Source: QHXQ01 sp963788965 (GTDB lineage: Bacteria > Acidobacteriota > Blastocatellia > Pyrinomonadales > Pyrinomonadaceae). Taken from it: a DNA stretch of 64,000 nucleotides. Below the pieces are notes generated by a model that saw only the letters and a program-made list of their open reading frames with translations, had not been told where the DNA came from and did no database searches. Where the stretch lies: contig CAWBIK010000006.1 of assembly GCA_963788965.1 (NCBI GenBank), positions 1,240,001 through 1,304,000 on the forward strand. The letters run 5' to 3'. Each line of letters begins with the position of its first letter. Position 1 is the stretch's first letter. Positions 18,852 to 31,670 of this stretch are shown piece after piece. The translations under genes and the position numbers were made by a program.

Positions 18852-21722
18852 TATTTCGCCGTCGCGCCGGCGACGGGGACGGCTTCGCCGATCAACTCTT
18901 GCAGGCGGCGCAGGCCCGCCAGCACGTCCGAGCCGAGATCGACGCGGATGGCGCGCCGGCCGCGCGACGCGAGCGAGCGAAAGTCGCCGAGCGCCTGCGC
19001 CTGCTTCAAGCGTTGAAAGCTATAAGGCTCGCCGGGGATCGGCACGTCGCGTTGCGTCGGGCGCAGTGATTTGCAGGAAGACGCCCGCGTCCGAGCCGCC
19101 CTTGTGCAACTGCCCCGTCGAGTGCAGGAAGCGCGGGCCGTAGCCGGTCGTCGTCGCGCACTTGCGTCGCGTCGCGCAGGTGCGTGCGGATCGCCTGAAT
19201 GACTTCTTCGTGGGCTGGCGTCTCTTCGATGTAGTTCGAGAGCGCGATGTAGTCGCCCGGCTTCGCGCTCTCAAGGTGCGCTTTGATGACATCAAGAACA
19301 GGCAATGCGTTAGGCTCATCGCGTCCCTTACCGTCGGCTAGGACCGTAATCACGTCGTCACGCGCGATCACTTCTTGCTCCGGCAGTCTGCCGTCGCGCG
19401 TGAACGCTTCGAGCAGTTCCTTCGTCGCGTCCTTCGACTCCTGCACGTTCGGTTGATCGAACGGGTTGATGCCGAGCCGCCAACCGGCGAACGCGGTCGC
19501 AATCTCCCACAGGAAAAACTCTTCGCCCAGATCGTAGGTGTCGGTCAAGGTGCGATAGACGACCGGATGCCCGGCCGCTTCGAGCGCCTTCAGTTTCGCT
19601 TCTGTCTCGCTGTCGAGTTTGCCGACCGCGATGGAGACGAACAGGCGGTCGTCGCCGTAGACGGACGGCGAAGCAAGCGCCTCGCCCGCGACGGGCACGA
19701 TGCCCTTGCCGTCCTTGCCCGTGCTTTCGGCCAACAACTGCTCGACCCACAGACCGAACGAACCGATCTTCGGATCGCAGATGATCGTGCATTTGTCGCG
19801 GCCGGCTTTCGCGCATTCGCCGAGGATCGCGCCGAGTTTCGCGCCGGGGTTTTCGGCCGCAGGCACAACCTGCGCGCAGGCGTGGACGATGCGCTCTGCG
19901 CGGTCGAGCAACTTGCGTATGTCCACGCCCATCAGGGCGGCGGGGACGATGCCGAAGTAAGACAGCGCCGAGTAGCGCCCGCCGATGTCGGCCGGGTTCA
20001 AGAAGATGCGCTTGAACTTGTCGCGCGTGGCGTCGGCTTCCATCTTCGTGCCCGGATCGGTGATCGCAATGAAGCACTCGCCGGGATTCTCTTTGCGCTT
20101 GCGAGACTTGATCGAACCAGTATTTATAGAAGACGGCGGCTCGGTCGTCGTGCCCGACTTCGACGAGATGATGAACATGCAGTGCGTGATGTCGATCTGA
20201 TCGGCGATGTCTGAGAAGGCATCGGGGTCGGTCGAATCAAGCACGAGCAGTTCGGGATAACCTTCCTGCTTGCCGAAGGTCTGCCGCAAAACTTCGGGGC
20301 ACAAAGACGAGCCGCCCATGCCGCAGACCATCACGTGCTTGAACTCGCGCACGTTGCGGATGCGGTCGGCAAACTCGATCAGATCATCCTCGACGCCGAT
20401 CATTTGATCGGGCACGGTCAACCAACCGAGCGCGTTCTTGATGATCTTCTGGTGCGCCTCGTCCTCTTTCCAGAGCTTCGCATCTTTGCGCCAGATGCGC
20501 CGCATCACGTCGCCCTTGTCGGCCTCTTTGATGGCGGCCGACACCGCGTCGCTATACTTTCCCAACGAGGCGGTCAACCTTTCGTTGATGCCTGAGAGCA
20601 ACGCATCGCGCTTCGACTCGATGGACTCGACGAGCGTGTCGAACGAAGTGACGAAAGAGGCCAGTCCATCCTCCTGCAACTTTTCCGTCACCGCTTTGAT
20701 GTCGATGCCGACGCCGCGGAGATCGTCGAACAGCGTGCGACATTCTTCGATGCCCTCTTCAAGCGTCAACTTGGGCGTGCCGTGATCGCGGATCGCCGTG
20801 TAGGTCGCGGGCGGGACGGTGTTGACCGTCTCAGGGCCGATCAGTTGATCGACATACAGCACGTCCGAATAGTTCGGATTCTTCGTGCCCGTCGAAGCCC
20901 ACAGTTGCCGCTGCACCTGCGCGCCCTTCGCCAGCAGATCGGCGAAGCGCGGGCCGTGGAAGATTTCTTTGAACCTCTGCATAGGCGAGCTTGGCATTCG
21001 CAATCGCGGCCTTGCCGAGCAAGCCTTCGAGCCGCGTCTTTTCTTCGGGCGACTCGGCGTGGCGCGCCATGTATTCAAGGTCTTTGTCAATCGCCGTGTC
21101 CACGCGCGAGACGAAGAAGCAGGCGACCGACGCGATGTGATCGACGTTCTTGCCTTCGGCCGCGCGTCGTTCTAAACCTTTGATGAAAGCTTCGGCGACC
21201 TGTTCGTAGTTCTCAATCGAGAAGATCATCGTGACGTTCACGTTGATGCCGCGATAGATCGACTCTTCGATAGCGGGCAAGCCTTCCTGCGACGCCGGAA
21301 TCTTGATCATCACGTTCTTACGACCGAGCCGGTTGAACAACCGATCAGCTTCGCTCAATCGTCTCGTCGGTTTTGAAGGCGAGGCGCGGATCGACTTCAA
21401 GACTGATGTAGCCGTCAATGCCGTCGGTCTTGTCATAGACGGGCTTGAGTATGTCGGCGGCGTTGCCGATGTCCTCGATCACGAGGTCTTCGTAGATGTC
21501 CATCACGCTCTTGCCCGATTGGACGAGCGCGCGCATCTGCTCGTCGTAGTCGGTCGAGCCGGTGATGGCCTTCTCGAAGATGGTCGGGTTCGAGGTGACG
21601 CCGCGCAGATCGTCTTCTTCGATCTTCTTCGCCAGATCGCCGCTCGACAGCATCGCGCGGCGGATGTTGTCGTACCAGATGGACTGGCCCAACTTCATGA
21701 TTTCAACTAAGGGATTACTCAT
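18851..21722 (-). CDS. tal-pgi: Bifunctional transaldolase / glucose-6-phosphate isomerase (several frameshifts)
   Basis: I start at MSNPLVEIMKLGQSIWYDN (21722). The transaldolase half has DLRGVTSNPTIFEKAI, KNVMIKIPASQEGLPAIEES with the Schiff-base Lys, and NVTMIFSIENYEQVAEAF. The isomerase half has MVCGMGGSSLCPEVLRQTF, FIISSKSGTTTEP, IGGRYSALSYFGIVPAALMG and GINPFDQPNVQESK. Shifts lie near 21350 and 20990, a compensated pair near 20105-20145, and one or two after 19160, ending at 18851 (LQELIGEAVPVAGATAK). Corrected length is about 955 residues, the usual size of this fusion. It links the non-oxidative pentose phosphate pathway to fructose-6-phosphate and glucose-6-phosphate. Confidence 0.93.
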
Positions 21723-21772
21723 CGTTTCGCTCCTTAACACAGTCACTCGTTCCAAGTTTGAACTTGAAACTA

Positions 21773-23861
21773 TTACGCTTTGAACTTATCAATCTCGCGC
21801 TTGGCCGTCGCCACGACGTTCTCGACCGTGAAGCCGAACTTCTTGGTCAACTCTTTGAGCGGGGCGGACGCGCCGAAGGTCTTCATGGCGACGATGGCGT
21901 CGTTGCTGTTCGCGTAGCGCCGCCAACCGAACGTGCCGGCCTGCTCGACGGCAACGCGCGCCTTGACTGCGGGCGGCAGCACCTCGTCTTTGTATGCCTC
22001 GTCCTGATGCTCGAAGAGTTCCCACGACGGCATGCTGACAAGTCGCGCCTTCACGCCTTCGCCGACAAGCTGTTGATAAGCCGCTTCGCACAAGCCGACT
22101 TCCGTGCCCGTGCCGATCAAGATGACATCGGGTTGCCCGCCGTCAGTCGAATCGGCTAGCACGTAAGCGCCGCGCTTCACACCTTCGGCGCTCGCATATT
22201 TCGTGCGGTCGAGCGTCGGCATAGCCTGCCGACTCAGGATTAAGACGGACGGCTCATGCTTCAACTGCATGATCACACGCCACGCTTCGGCGACCTCGTT
22301 GGCGTCGCCGGGGCGCAGGACGATCAGGCCGGGAATGGCACGCAACGAAGCCAGCTGTTCGATGGGTTGATGCGTCGGGCCGTCTTCGCCGACGCCGATG
22401 GAGTCGTGCGTGAAAATGTGGATGGTCGGAATCTCCATGATCGCGCCGAGGCGGATGCCGCCGCGCGCGTAGTCGGAGAAGATCAGGAAGCCCGACCCGT
22501 AAGCGCGCAGTTTCGAGAGCGCGAGGCCGTTTAGTATCAGCCGTCATCTCATGCTCGCGGATGCCGAAGTGGAAGTTGCGCCCCGCGTAGTTGTCGGCGG
22601 TGAAATCGCCCGCGCCCTCGAAGGTCAGGCGCGTCTTGGTCGAAGGCGCAAGGTCGGCCGCGCCGCCCAAGAGCCACGGGACGTTCTTCGCCACGGCGTT
22701 CAAGACCTTGCCTGAAGCGTCGCGCCCGGCAACGCCCTTCTCGTCCGCCGGAAAGACGGGGATGTCTTTGTCCCAACCGTCGGGCAACTCGCGCTTCTGC
22801 ATCTTGACCAGTTGGTCGGCCAGCTCAGGAAAATCCTGACGATACTTGTCGAGATTGGCGAACCACTCGTCGCGCGCCTGTTTGCTGCGCGCGCCCATGT
22901 TGTCTTTGAAGTGATCATAGACGCCATCGGGCACGTGGAACTTTGCGTCTTCGGGCCAACCATAGACGCGCTTCGTCAGTCTGATCTCCTCTTCGCCGAG
23001 CGGCTCGCCGTGCGCGGCGTGCGTGTCCTGCTTGTTGGGCGCGCCCCACGCGATGTGGCTATCGACGATGATGAGCGTCGGGCGATCTTTCTCTTTGCGC
23101 GCGATCTGGAAGGCGCGGCGCAGCATGTCGAGATCGTTAGCGTCGCCAACGCGCGTCACGTTCCAACCGTAGCCGACGAAGCGCGTGGCCACGTCTTCCG
23201 AGAACGCCCAAGAGGTGTTGCCCTCAATCGTGATCTTGTTGTTGTCGTAAATCCAGCAGAGGTTGTCGAGCTTCAAGTGCCCGGCCAAGCTCGCGGCTTC
23301 GTGCGAGATGCCTTCCATCATGCAGCCGTCGCCGCACAGGGCATAGACGTTATAGTTGAACAACTCGAAGTCCGGCTTGTTGAAGTAAGCCGCCTGCCAC
23401 TTCGAGGCGATGGCCATGCCGACGCTCGTGGCGATGCCTTGCCCTAGCGGCCCGGTCGTCGTCTCGATGCCCGATGTCCAACGATATTCGGGGTGACCGG
23501 GACAACGGCTGTCGAGTTGGCGAAACGCCTTGATGTCGTCGAGCGTGACGGACGGATGACCGGGCATTTCGTATTGCGCGTTGACCGCTTTCACGCCCGT
23601 CAGATGCAGCATCGAATAGAGCAGCATCGAGGCGTGGCCCATCGAGAGGACGAAGCGGTCGCGGTTCGGCCAGATCGGGTCTTCGGGGTCGAAGCGCAGG
23701 ATTTCATTCCAGAGCAGATAAGCCACGGGGGCCATGGCCATCGGCGTGCCCGGATGCCCTGAGTTCGCCGCCTGAACAGCGTCCATCGAGAGCGTGCGGA
23801 TCGTGTTAACGCACAGATTATCTATATTAGAGGGGGCGGGGGTGGCGGCGGTCGCTTCCAT
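21773..23861 (-). CDS. tkt: Transketolase (one frameshift)
   Basis: The start MEATAATPAPSNIDNLCVNT (23861) is chosen over an earlier in-frame ATG at 23903. Motifs: DAVQAANSGHPGTPMAMAPV, FVLSMGHASMLLYSMLHLTG, TTGPLGQGIATSVGMAIASK, the ThDP motif ALCGDGCMMEGISHEAASLA, FHFGIREHEM, then after a shift at about 22535 IHIFTHDSIGVGEDGPTHQP and RPGDANEVAEAW. Corrected length is about 696 residues. It transfers two-carbon units in the non-oxidative pentose phosphate pathway and leads the minus-strand carbon block, 50 nt ahead of tal-pgi. Confidence 0.95.
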
Positions 23862-24333
23862 GTGTGATTCGGCTCCTTGCTGTATTTGATTGGCCGCGCG
23901 CAACTGCCTTTGAACGTGGCAGCCGGTGCGGCGTGGTAGTTAAAGCAGCGAGCGCATGAGCCGCCCCGGCAGACACTTCTGCCGCAATGGGGCCGGCGCT
24001 CTGATACCTTTTTCAGCCTGATGTCAGAGAGCAAAGCCTTGGGATCGCGGTCACACGAAGCCTAGACCGCACAGGCAAATCAAGGATGAAACCGCGGGAC
24101 AGCGTTCCGGAAAATGTGCAACCGGATAGAACGAAGCGGCGGGATACTAGCACAGAAGTTGAAAGTCGTCTATAACCGTCCCGTTAAAACTCGCAGGTTC
24201 AAGTCAGACATGACGAAAAAAAGTTGCCCACGCAAACACACGACGTAAGCGCGGGCGGCCGGGCGATTAAATTTTCGTTGCTTGACTAGGCAAGCGCAGC
24301 ATAAAGGCGTAATCTGGGCGGCGCAAAACGGCT
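23862..24333. other. Divergent intergenic region between tkt and the kinase gene
   Basis: This 472-nt gap must hold the promoters for the tkt-led block and for the kinase gene. I see no convincing -35/-10 pair, no RNA gene and no long repeat; a short dyad GCTTG-N6-CAAGC lies about 50 nt before the kinase start. Confidence 0.5.
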
Positions 24334-26805
24334 ATGACCACGCTGGTCGGTTCGACACTGCTGAACTATCGCATCACGGAGAAGCTCGGCGCGGGCGGGC
24401 AAGGGACGGTCTATAAGGCGGTCGACACGAAACTCGGCCGCACGGTCGTCATCAAAGTGCTGCCGCCGGAGCTGACCGCGCGCGAGGTCAACCTGAGCGC
24501 TTCGAGCGCGAGGCGCAGCTCGCCTCTTCGCTCGACCATCCGAACATCTGCACCATCTACGGGCTCACGAAGTCAACGGGCTGCACTTCATCGCCATGCA
24601 GTACGTCGCGGGGCAGCAACGTGCGCCAGCTCGTCAACGGCCGCCCGCTCTGCGTTACGCAGCGCCCTCTCCATCGCCATCCAAGTCGCCGACGCCCTCA
24701 CTGCCGCCCACGCGCGCGGCATCATCCACCGCGACATCAAGGCCGGCAACGTCATGGTCACAGACAGCGGACTGGCGAAGGTCTTAGACTTCGGCCTCGC
24801 CAAGCTGCTCGAAGACGACACGAGCAAACCAAGCGCGCAACGATGGACTTGACCGAGATCGGCGTGCCTTACGGCACGGCGACCTACGCCGCACCCGAGC
24901 AGGCCGCGCGGCAGAAGGTAGATCATCGCGCCGACATTTTCTCGACGGGCGTGTTGCTCTACGAGATGCTAGCGGGCATCTGGCCCTTTCAAGGCAAGAC
25001 GCTGATCGACGTGCGCTACGCCGTCCTGCACGCCGCGCCCAAGCCGCTCGCGCAGGCGCGACCCGAACCCCGCCGCCGCAACTTCAACAGATACTCGACC
25101 GCGCGCTGGCGAAAGAGCCGCGCGACCGCTACTCAAAGATCGACATCATGCGCGACGACCTGCGCGCCGTCTTACAAGAAGTCTCCGGCGGCGCGGGCAC
25201 TGTGCCCGGCGATGTGCTGCCGACGACAGCGCCGCGTCACCTGTCAGGCGCAAATCCTATGGCCCGCGCCGTGCGCTGGTTGAAGCGCGGCTTGAGCAGC
25301 AGCAGCACTGACCACACCTCAACGCCTCTGACTAGCTCGATGAGTTCGACTAGTTCGACCAGTTCGCACACGTCGCAGGACGTGCATGTCACGCCGACCG
25401 TCACGCCTGCTAGTGAACAGCAGAAGACGAGCGTTGCGATCCTGCCCTTCCGTAATCTGAGCAACGATGCGTCCGTTAGTTTCTACGAGTTCTCGCTCGC
25501 CGATGCGGTCATCACGGAACTGGCGCGGCTGCGTTCGCTCGTGGTGCGCCCGTCCTCGATGATCATGAAGTATCAGGGGAAGCAACTCGATCCGCGCGAC
25601 GCGGGGCGCGAGTTGGACGTGCGCGCAGTTCTCGCCGCGTCGTTCCTGCGCGCGGGCGACCGCTTGCGCGTCACGGCGCAACTGCTCGACGTAGCGACGG
25701 GCGATCTCCTATGGAGTGATCGCATCGACGCAGAGGCGCACGACATCATCGCCTTGCAAGACATCATCGCGCAGCGCATCGTGGACGGACTGCGGCTTGA
25801 ACTGAGTCCTGAAGAACAGGCCGAACTGGCGCAACCCGCGACCGGCAACGCTGCTGCTTATGAAGAATACCTGCGCGGGCGCGATTTGTTCAGCCGTTTC
25901 ATCTTCCGCACGCTCGCGCCTGAAGATTGCGACGCGGCCATCGACGCATTTCCACGCGCGCCGTCGAACTCGATCAGTCGTTCGCGCTCGCATACGACGG
26001 ACTCGGCGCGTGCTACGTCAACCGCGTCTTCAAAGGTTACGGCGGCGGCGAAGATTACGAGCTGCGCAGAGGCCGCGTTCAATCAAGCCCTCGCGCTCGA
26101 CCCGCTACTGGTCGAAGCGCGCATGTTGATGGTGTTCGTCTTTCTGTGGCGCGGCGAGAAGCGTAAGGCGCGCGCAGAGGTGGCGCGCTTCCGGCGCGAG
26201 GCGGCGCACGAAGCGGTCGTCTATTTCGTCAAAGGCTTGCTTGCATCGGCTTGACGGCGAGTACGAACGCGCGCTGCGAAGCCTTCGACCGTCTTGTGCG
26301 GCTCGACCCGGCGGCCCACGTCGTCGCCAATTATCACCGCGCGCTCATCTTCATCTGTCAACAACGCAACGACGATACGCGCCGCGAGTTGGAGCACGCC
26401 AACGCGACCGCGCCCGATAGCCCGCTGTCCAAGACCGCAGGCGCGCTCGCAGACTTCTACACGGGCGACCCTGCGCGCGCTGCCGACTCGATCCGGCAAC
26501 TGCTCGCCGCGCACCCGAACATGCACGGCGTTCGACCGATCCTCGCCATGTGTCTGAGCGCGCAAGGCGAGCATGAAGCGGCGCGACAGGAGTTGAGCGC
26601 ACAGGTGCAGAAGAATGCCGACGCCGACCCGGACGCGGCCTACTGGCTCGCCACCGCCTATGCGCTCGCGGGCGACAGGGCGCAGGCGCTCACGTGGCTG
26701 CAACGCGCTGTCGCGCTCGGCAACGAACAGCGCGCGTGGTTCGCCGTCGATCCCGCGTGGGCCACGCTGCATGATGATCCGCGCTTCAAAGAGTTGATCG
26801 GTTAG
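24334..26805 (+). CDS. Ser/Thr protein kinase with TolB/FlgO-like domain and TPR repeats (several frameshifts)
   Basis: Pieces in three frames form one protein of about 820 residues. The kinase domain shows GAGGQGTVYKAVDTKLGRTV with the Lys loop, HRDIKAGNVMV, LDFGLAKLL and GTATYAAPEQAARQKVDHRA. A Ser/Thr-rich linker (around 25290-25380) follows, then a TolB-like module beginning TSVAILPFRNLSNDASVSFY and, after it, TPR helices (HVVANYHRALIFICQQRNDD, AAYWLATAYALAGDRAQAL). The family is common in Acidobacteriota and is presumed to be signalling. Indels are needed near 24495, 24600, 24840, 25070, 25945 and 26245. No transmembrane helix is evident. Confidence 0.85.
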
Positions 26806-26816
26806 CCAGAATAAGC

Positions 26817-26865
26817 TTAGCCACGAAGGCACGAAGATGATCGAGCTTCGTGCCTTCGTGGTTAA
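26817..26865. terminator. Bidirectional hairpin of the CACGAAGGCACGAAG type
   Basis: Arms 26821-26836 and 26846-26861 are perfectly complementary (16 bp), extended by four more pairs including one wobble. It lies between convergent genes, so it probably terminates both. A related element lies at 29371-29435. Confidence 0.75.
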
Positions 26866-26881
26866 TTCCCTTCGCCGTGCT

Positions 26882-27814
26882 TTAGAACTGGTTACTGTTG
26901 GTGGCCGTCTGCGGGTTCTGGAAGTAGGAATCATCCATGCGGATGCCGTAGGTGACGGTCAGCACGCGCGTCTCTTCGATCTGCCGGTCGTTCTCGTAGA
27001 GCACGGTGCGATAAGGCACGGCCGTGCCTTGCGCGCGGCGGTAATCGTGGAACGTGCGGCGATACTTGACGGGCGCGCTCGCGCCGGGCGGCGTCTCTTC
27101 GTATTCGAGCGCGAGCACGTTGCCGCTGCGGACGCTGACGTAGTAACGCGTGGTGTGCTTGTCTTTGTCCGTCAGGTCAACGATCCAGAGATCGATGTTC
27201 TTCTGCTTGTCTTTGTTGACGAAAGCGACGGTCGAACCGTTCTCTTTGTAGCGTAACAGGGCGTCGATGCCGTGGCGTGTGCGCGCCAGAAAACTGGCCG
27301 ACGCCTCTTCGCGCGGCGTGAAGGCCGTGCCGTTGATGACGCCCCAGACCTGCCCCGTGTTATAGACGAGGGCATACTCGGCGACGGGCGTTTTCTGGTC
27401 GAGCCTGATCTTGTCCTTGTCGGAAGTCTCGCCGCGCACGAAGCGTTGTTCGTATGTGCCATCTTCGGTGCGCCCGTCAGCCAGCGCGCGCGTCATGCTG
27501 CCCCGCTCGACGCCGTTGCGGCGCAGTTGTTTGAGCACTTCGCGCGGCGCGGCTGAGTTGGTCGTGACGAGCAAGACCAGTTCGGCGACTTGATCGCCGG
27601 TCGGGATGACGCTCGCCTTTTCCAGTTTCGGCTGCGTCTTCTTCTCATCCTTAGGGATGTCGTCTTTTTCCACATGACCGAGCGTTTTAGCGGGCGCGGT
27701 CGTGGTGGGCGTGGTCGGCGTGTTCGGGTTGGTCTGCGCCTGTAGGCGCGGGGCTAGGCCCGCCGCGAAGGCGAACGCTAAGAGGGCAACCAGAACGTTT
27801 AAACGTCGGATCAC
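26882..27814 (-). CDS. Secreted protein of unknown function
   Basis: I start at the GTG at 27814 because AGGAG lies 9 nt upstream; the earlier in-frame ATG (27862) has no such site. The resulting 310-residue protein opens VIRRLNVLVALLAFAFAAGL, a signal peptide ending near QAQ, followed by a Pro/Thr/Lys-rich stretch. The rest (KENGSTVAFVNKDKQKNIDL, TTRYYVSVRSGNVLALEYEE, KYRRTFHDYRRAQGTAVPYR) is beta-rich and reminiscent of LolA/LppX-like lipoprotein-carrier folds, but I cannot claim homology. It is convergent with the kinase gene and stands alone. Confidence 0.7.
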   Translation of the reverse strand: MIRRLNVLVALLAFAFAAGLAPRLQAQTNPNTPTTPTTTAPAKTLGHVEKDDIPKDEKKTQPKLEKASVIPTGDQVAELVLLVTTNSAAPREVLKQLRRNGVERGSMTRALADGRTEDGTYEQRFVRGETSDKDKIRLDQKTPVAEYALVYNTGQVWGVINGTAFTPREEASASFLARTRHGIDALLRYKENGSTVAFVNKDKQKNIDLWIVDLTDKDKHTTRYYVSVRSGNVLALEYEETPPGASAPVKYRRTFHDYRRAQGTAVPYRTVLYENDRQIEETRVLTVTYGIRMDDSYFQNPQTATNSNQF

Positions 27815-28140
27815 GAATCGAGTCTCCTTAATCGTATTCTGCTGTTGCGACAACCGCCACAAGGGAGTCGGGCGGGGCGAAGTCTCTATGCCGGGAATTG
27901 TAACACAGTTGCGCCGCGCCCGAAGTCCTGCGGACAGGGCTGTTTGAACCTTCTATTGATGCGCCGACCGCCCCCGGCGGATGCCCGCCGCGCATTGACA
28001 ACCGCGCACCGGACAGGTAGATTGCTCCGTTTTAATAGGGACGTAAATCGTGCATCGTGGCTCGTGATTCAAAAAAGGCGGTTCTGTCTATTCACGATTG
28101 ACGATAGACGACTTACGAATTTGAAAGGAAATTAAAAGCT

Positions 28141-29355
<1,215 letters not shown>

Positions 29356-29370
29356 CGCGCCGGCCTAAGA

Positions 29371-29435
29371 ATAACCACGAAGCCACGAAGTAAGATCAAA
29401 AGTCTTACTTCGTGGCTTCGCAGCTTTGTGGTTAT
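29371..29435. repeat. Inverted repeat of the CCACGAAG type between convergent genes
   Basis: Left arm 29371-29395 pairs with 29403-29435; the right arm has an eight-base insertion. It shares CACGAAG units with the hairpin at 26817-26865 and overlaps the last bases of the ligase gene at 29432. It probably terminates both genes. Confidence 0.65.
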
Positions 29436-30430
29436 GCAGGTGCGTTAGGTCGCCGGTTCGCGCGGCCTAACAGCACGTCGGCGATGGCGGCTGAGATGGG
29501 TAGGCCGGGCGATTCTTCCAACCAGAAGAACTCGCCCACCGGGTTGACTTCAAGAAAGACGTGCTCGTTGTCCGGCGTCAAGATGAGATCGACCGCGCCG
29601 TAGTTCAACCCGAAATAATCCATTAGCCGCAACAGTCGTGCGGTTACATCGGCGGGCAGTTCGTAAGGCTGCCATGCGGTTTGCAGTTGTGCGCCGTCGC
29701 GCCGCCAGTCGTGGCGCGCACGCGTCGAAGACTGCGAGGCGATGGCGGCGGTGAGTATGCGCTCGCCGACGACGGTTGCGCGCAACTCAAGCGCCTTCGG
29801 CACGCGTTCTTGAAAGGTCATCGGACAGAGACGCAAGCCATCGAGATCGTTTAAATCTTCGGGCGCGACCGGGTTGGTGAAGACGACTTGCTCCGCGCCT
29901 GCTTCATCGTAGACGGCGAAGGACGAGAGCATCTTGGTGATGAGGCCGCCGGGACAGTCGGCGGCGAAGGCGCGCACGGCCGCCGGGTCGTTTGTGATGA
30001 GCGTGCGCGGCGTCAACAGTCCGACCTTGCGTGCGACTTGCAGTTGCAATTGCTTGTGGTCGGCGCGACGGATGAGCGGCTCAGGGTCGAGGCGGAACGC
30101 ATCTATGCCGGCGAGCAAGCCACCGACCGTGGCGCGCGCTTCGCCGAGCGCGGCACGCCGCATCTGCCGCTCCATCTCAGCGGGCAGCCGCGCGCCCACC
30201 CCTAGCCGCCGATGCCACAGGGCCGTGACCGCGCGCAGATCAAGTACGCCCTGCTCGGAAGTGAGCGTGAGTTGTTCGCCGGTCGCGTCGTAGCGCGCGA
30301 CGAGTTGCACCTCGGTCGGGAAGCGGTCGGTGTCGAAGCGGAACGCCCGCCCGCCGCGCGCCTCTATAGCCCGCGTCACTAACGCGACGCTCTCGTTGTC
30401 ATCGCTGCGTGTGACGATGAGGACGGTCAT
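29432..30430 (-). CDS. Graspetide (microviridin-type) ATP-grasp ligase, paralog 1
   Basis: The 332-residue protein begins MTVLIVTRSDDNESVALVTR and has AFRFDTDRFPTEVQL, the N-terminal signature of MvdC/MvdD ribosomal-peptide maturases. Further on are HKQLQLQVARKVGLLTPRTL, GLRLCPMTFQERVPKALELR, and NYGAVDLILTPDNEHVFLEV followed by NPVGEFFWLE, the ATP-grasp metal site. MvdD- and MvdC-type enzymes make the ester and amide side-chain cross-links in microviridins. It lies 33 nt after the second ligase and is the last gene of the cluster. I cannot firmly decide between the C and D types. Intact. Confidence 0.92.
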   Translation of the reverse strand: MTVLIVTRSDDNESVALVTRAIEARGGRAFRFDTDRFPTEVQLVARYDATGEQLTLTSEQGVLDLRAVTALWHRRLGVGARLPAEMERQMRRAALGEARATVGGLLAGIDAFRLDPEPLIRRADHKQLQLQVARKVGLLTPRTLITNDPAAVRAFAADCPGGLITKMLSSFAVYDEAGAEQVVFTNPVAPEDLNDLDGLRLCPMTFQERVPKALELRATVVGERILTAAIASQSSTRARHDWRRDGAQLQTAWQPYELPADVTARLLRLMDYFGLNYGAVDLILTPDNEHVFLEVNPVGEFFWLEESPGLPISAAIADVLLGRANRRPNAPA

Positions 30431-30463
30431 GCAAACTCATCCTTTGATAACGATCAGATGTGC

Positions 30464-31457
30464 TTAGTCCTGTTGGTCCAACAGGGTCGCGGCCAGCGCG
30501 TCGGCGATGGGCAGGTCAAGGTCGTGTTCGAGCATGCCCCACTCGCCGCCGGGGTTGACTTCGAGAAAGACGTGCGCGCCCGCAGGCGTGCGGATCAGAT
30601 CGACCGCACCGTAGACGAGGCCGAGTTGCATCATCAACTTGTGCAACGCGCGCTCAACTTCAACGGGCAACGCGGCGCGACTCCAAGTACACTCAGCCAC
30701 ATCGGCCAGACGCCAATCGGTCTGCCCGCGCGCCGAGCCGCGTGCGTCGAGCGCGCCCGTGAAGCAGCGGCCCGCGACGTAGGCGACGCGCAACTCGCAA
30801 TCTTTCGGCACGCGCTCTTGAAAGAGCATCGGGCTGTGGCGTAGTTGTTCGGCTTCGACCAAATCCGCGGCCGTCACGTCGCTGGTATAGACAAAGGCGG
30901 GCGCGGCGTCCATGCCGACCGAGACGGGCCGGAGCAGTTTGGCGACGAGCGCACCTTCGACCTCGGCGTAGAATGCGCGCGCCGCCGCCGGGTCGTTCGT
31001 CAACAAAGTGCGCGGTACATGCAAGCCGACTGACTGTGCGCACACGAAGCTGTTTAAGTTTATTCTCGGCCGCGCGCTCGCGTTGCGGGTCGTTGACCCA
31101 GAGGGACGCGTGCAGACTATCAAGAAAGCCATGCAAGCCCGCCTGCGATTCGCGCGCGCACATCTCACGAAAACGCGGGTCGAGCTTATCGTCCAACTGC
31201 GGCGGCCACACGCGCCGCGCCCAGACGGCGCGCACTTCTTCAGTCCCGACGCTCGCCCCGTCAACTTCGATGACACCATACGCCGCGTCGTCGCCGCGCC
31301 GCGTCGTCAGTCGTAACTTGAACGGGAAGTGATCCGTGTCGAGCCGGAGCGGCCGCGCGCCGCGTCTCGTCAGTGCTGCGGCGACGCGCTCCACTGTGTA
31401 GTAGTCGCCGCTATGCGTGAGCAGCAGCACCACGGCAGGCGCGGTCTGTGCGGTCAT
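30464..31457 (-). CDS. Graspetide (microviridin-type) ATP-grasp ligase, paralog 2 (one frameshift)
   Basis: The N-terminus (VVLLLTHSGDYYTVERVAAA, LRLDTDHFPFKLRLT) and the C-terminus (SVGLHVPRTLLTNDPAAARA, LRHSPMLFQERVPKDCELRV, VYGAVDLIRTPAGAHVFLEV then NPGGEWGMLE) lie in two frames joined near 31045. Corrected length is about 331 residues. It is a clear paralog of the ligase at 29432-30430, and two such enzymes with a precursor peptide are the core of a microviridin pathway: one makes the ester bonds, the other the amide. It follows the precursor gene. Confidence 0.9.
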
Positions 31458-31518
31458 AAGGCTTGCAGCCCGAATTTGATTGAATAGAACTTGTGAGCGG
31501 CGCGCCGGATTTTATAAA

Positions 31519-31552
31519 GAGCAGGACATCACCGCGCCGGGATGTCCTGCTC
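31519..31552 (-). terminator. Intrinsic terminator after the precursor peptide gene
   Basis: On the minus strand a perfect 12-bp stem (31519-31530 with 31541-31552, loop of 10 nt) is followed by TTTATAAAAT. It lies between the precursor gene and the ligase genes, so most transcripts would stop here, giving much more precursor mRNA than ligase mRNA. Confidence 0.7.
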
Positions 31553-31670
31553 AGGTGAGGGTTGTCAACATGTCATGCCGCATAGGCGGCGTTTATTTGC
31601 CGGCTCGCGGGCGCGGCCAACGTGCCCACGCTTTCACCTTGCCGGCCCTTGTTCGTTAGGGGGACGTGGC

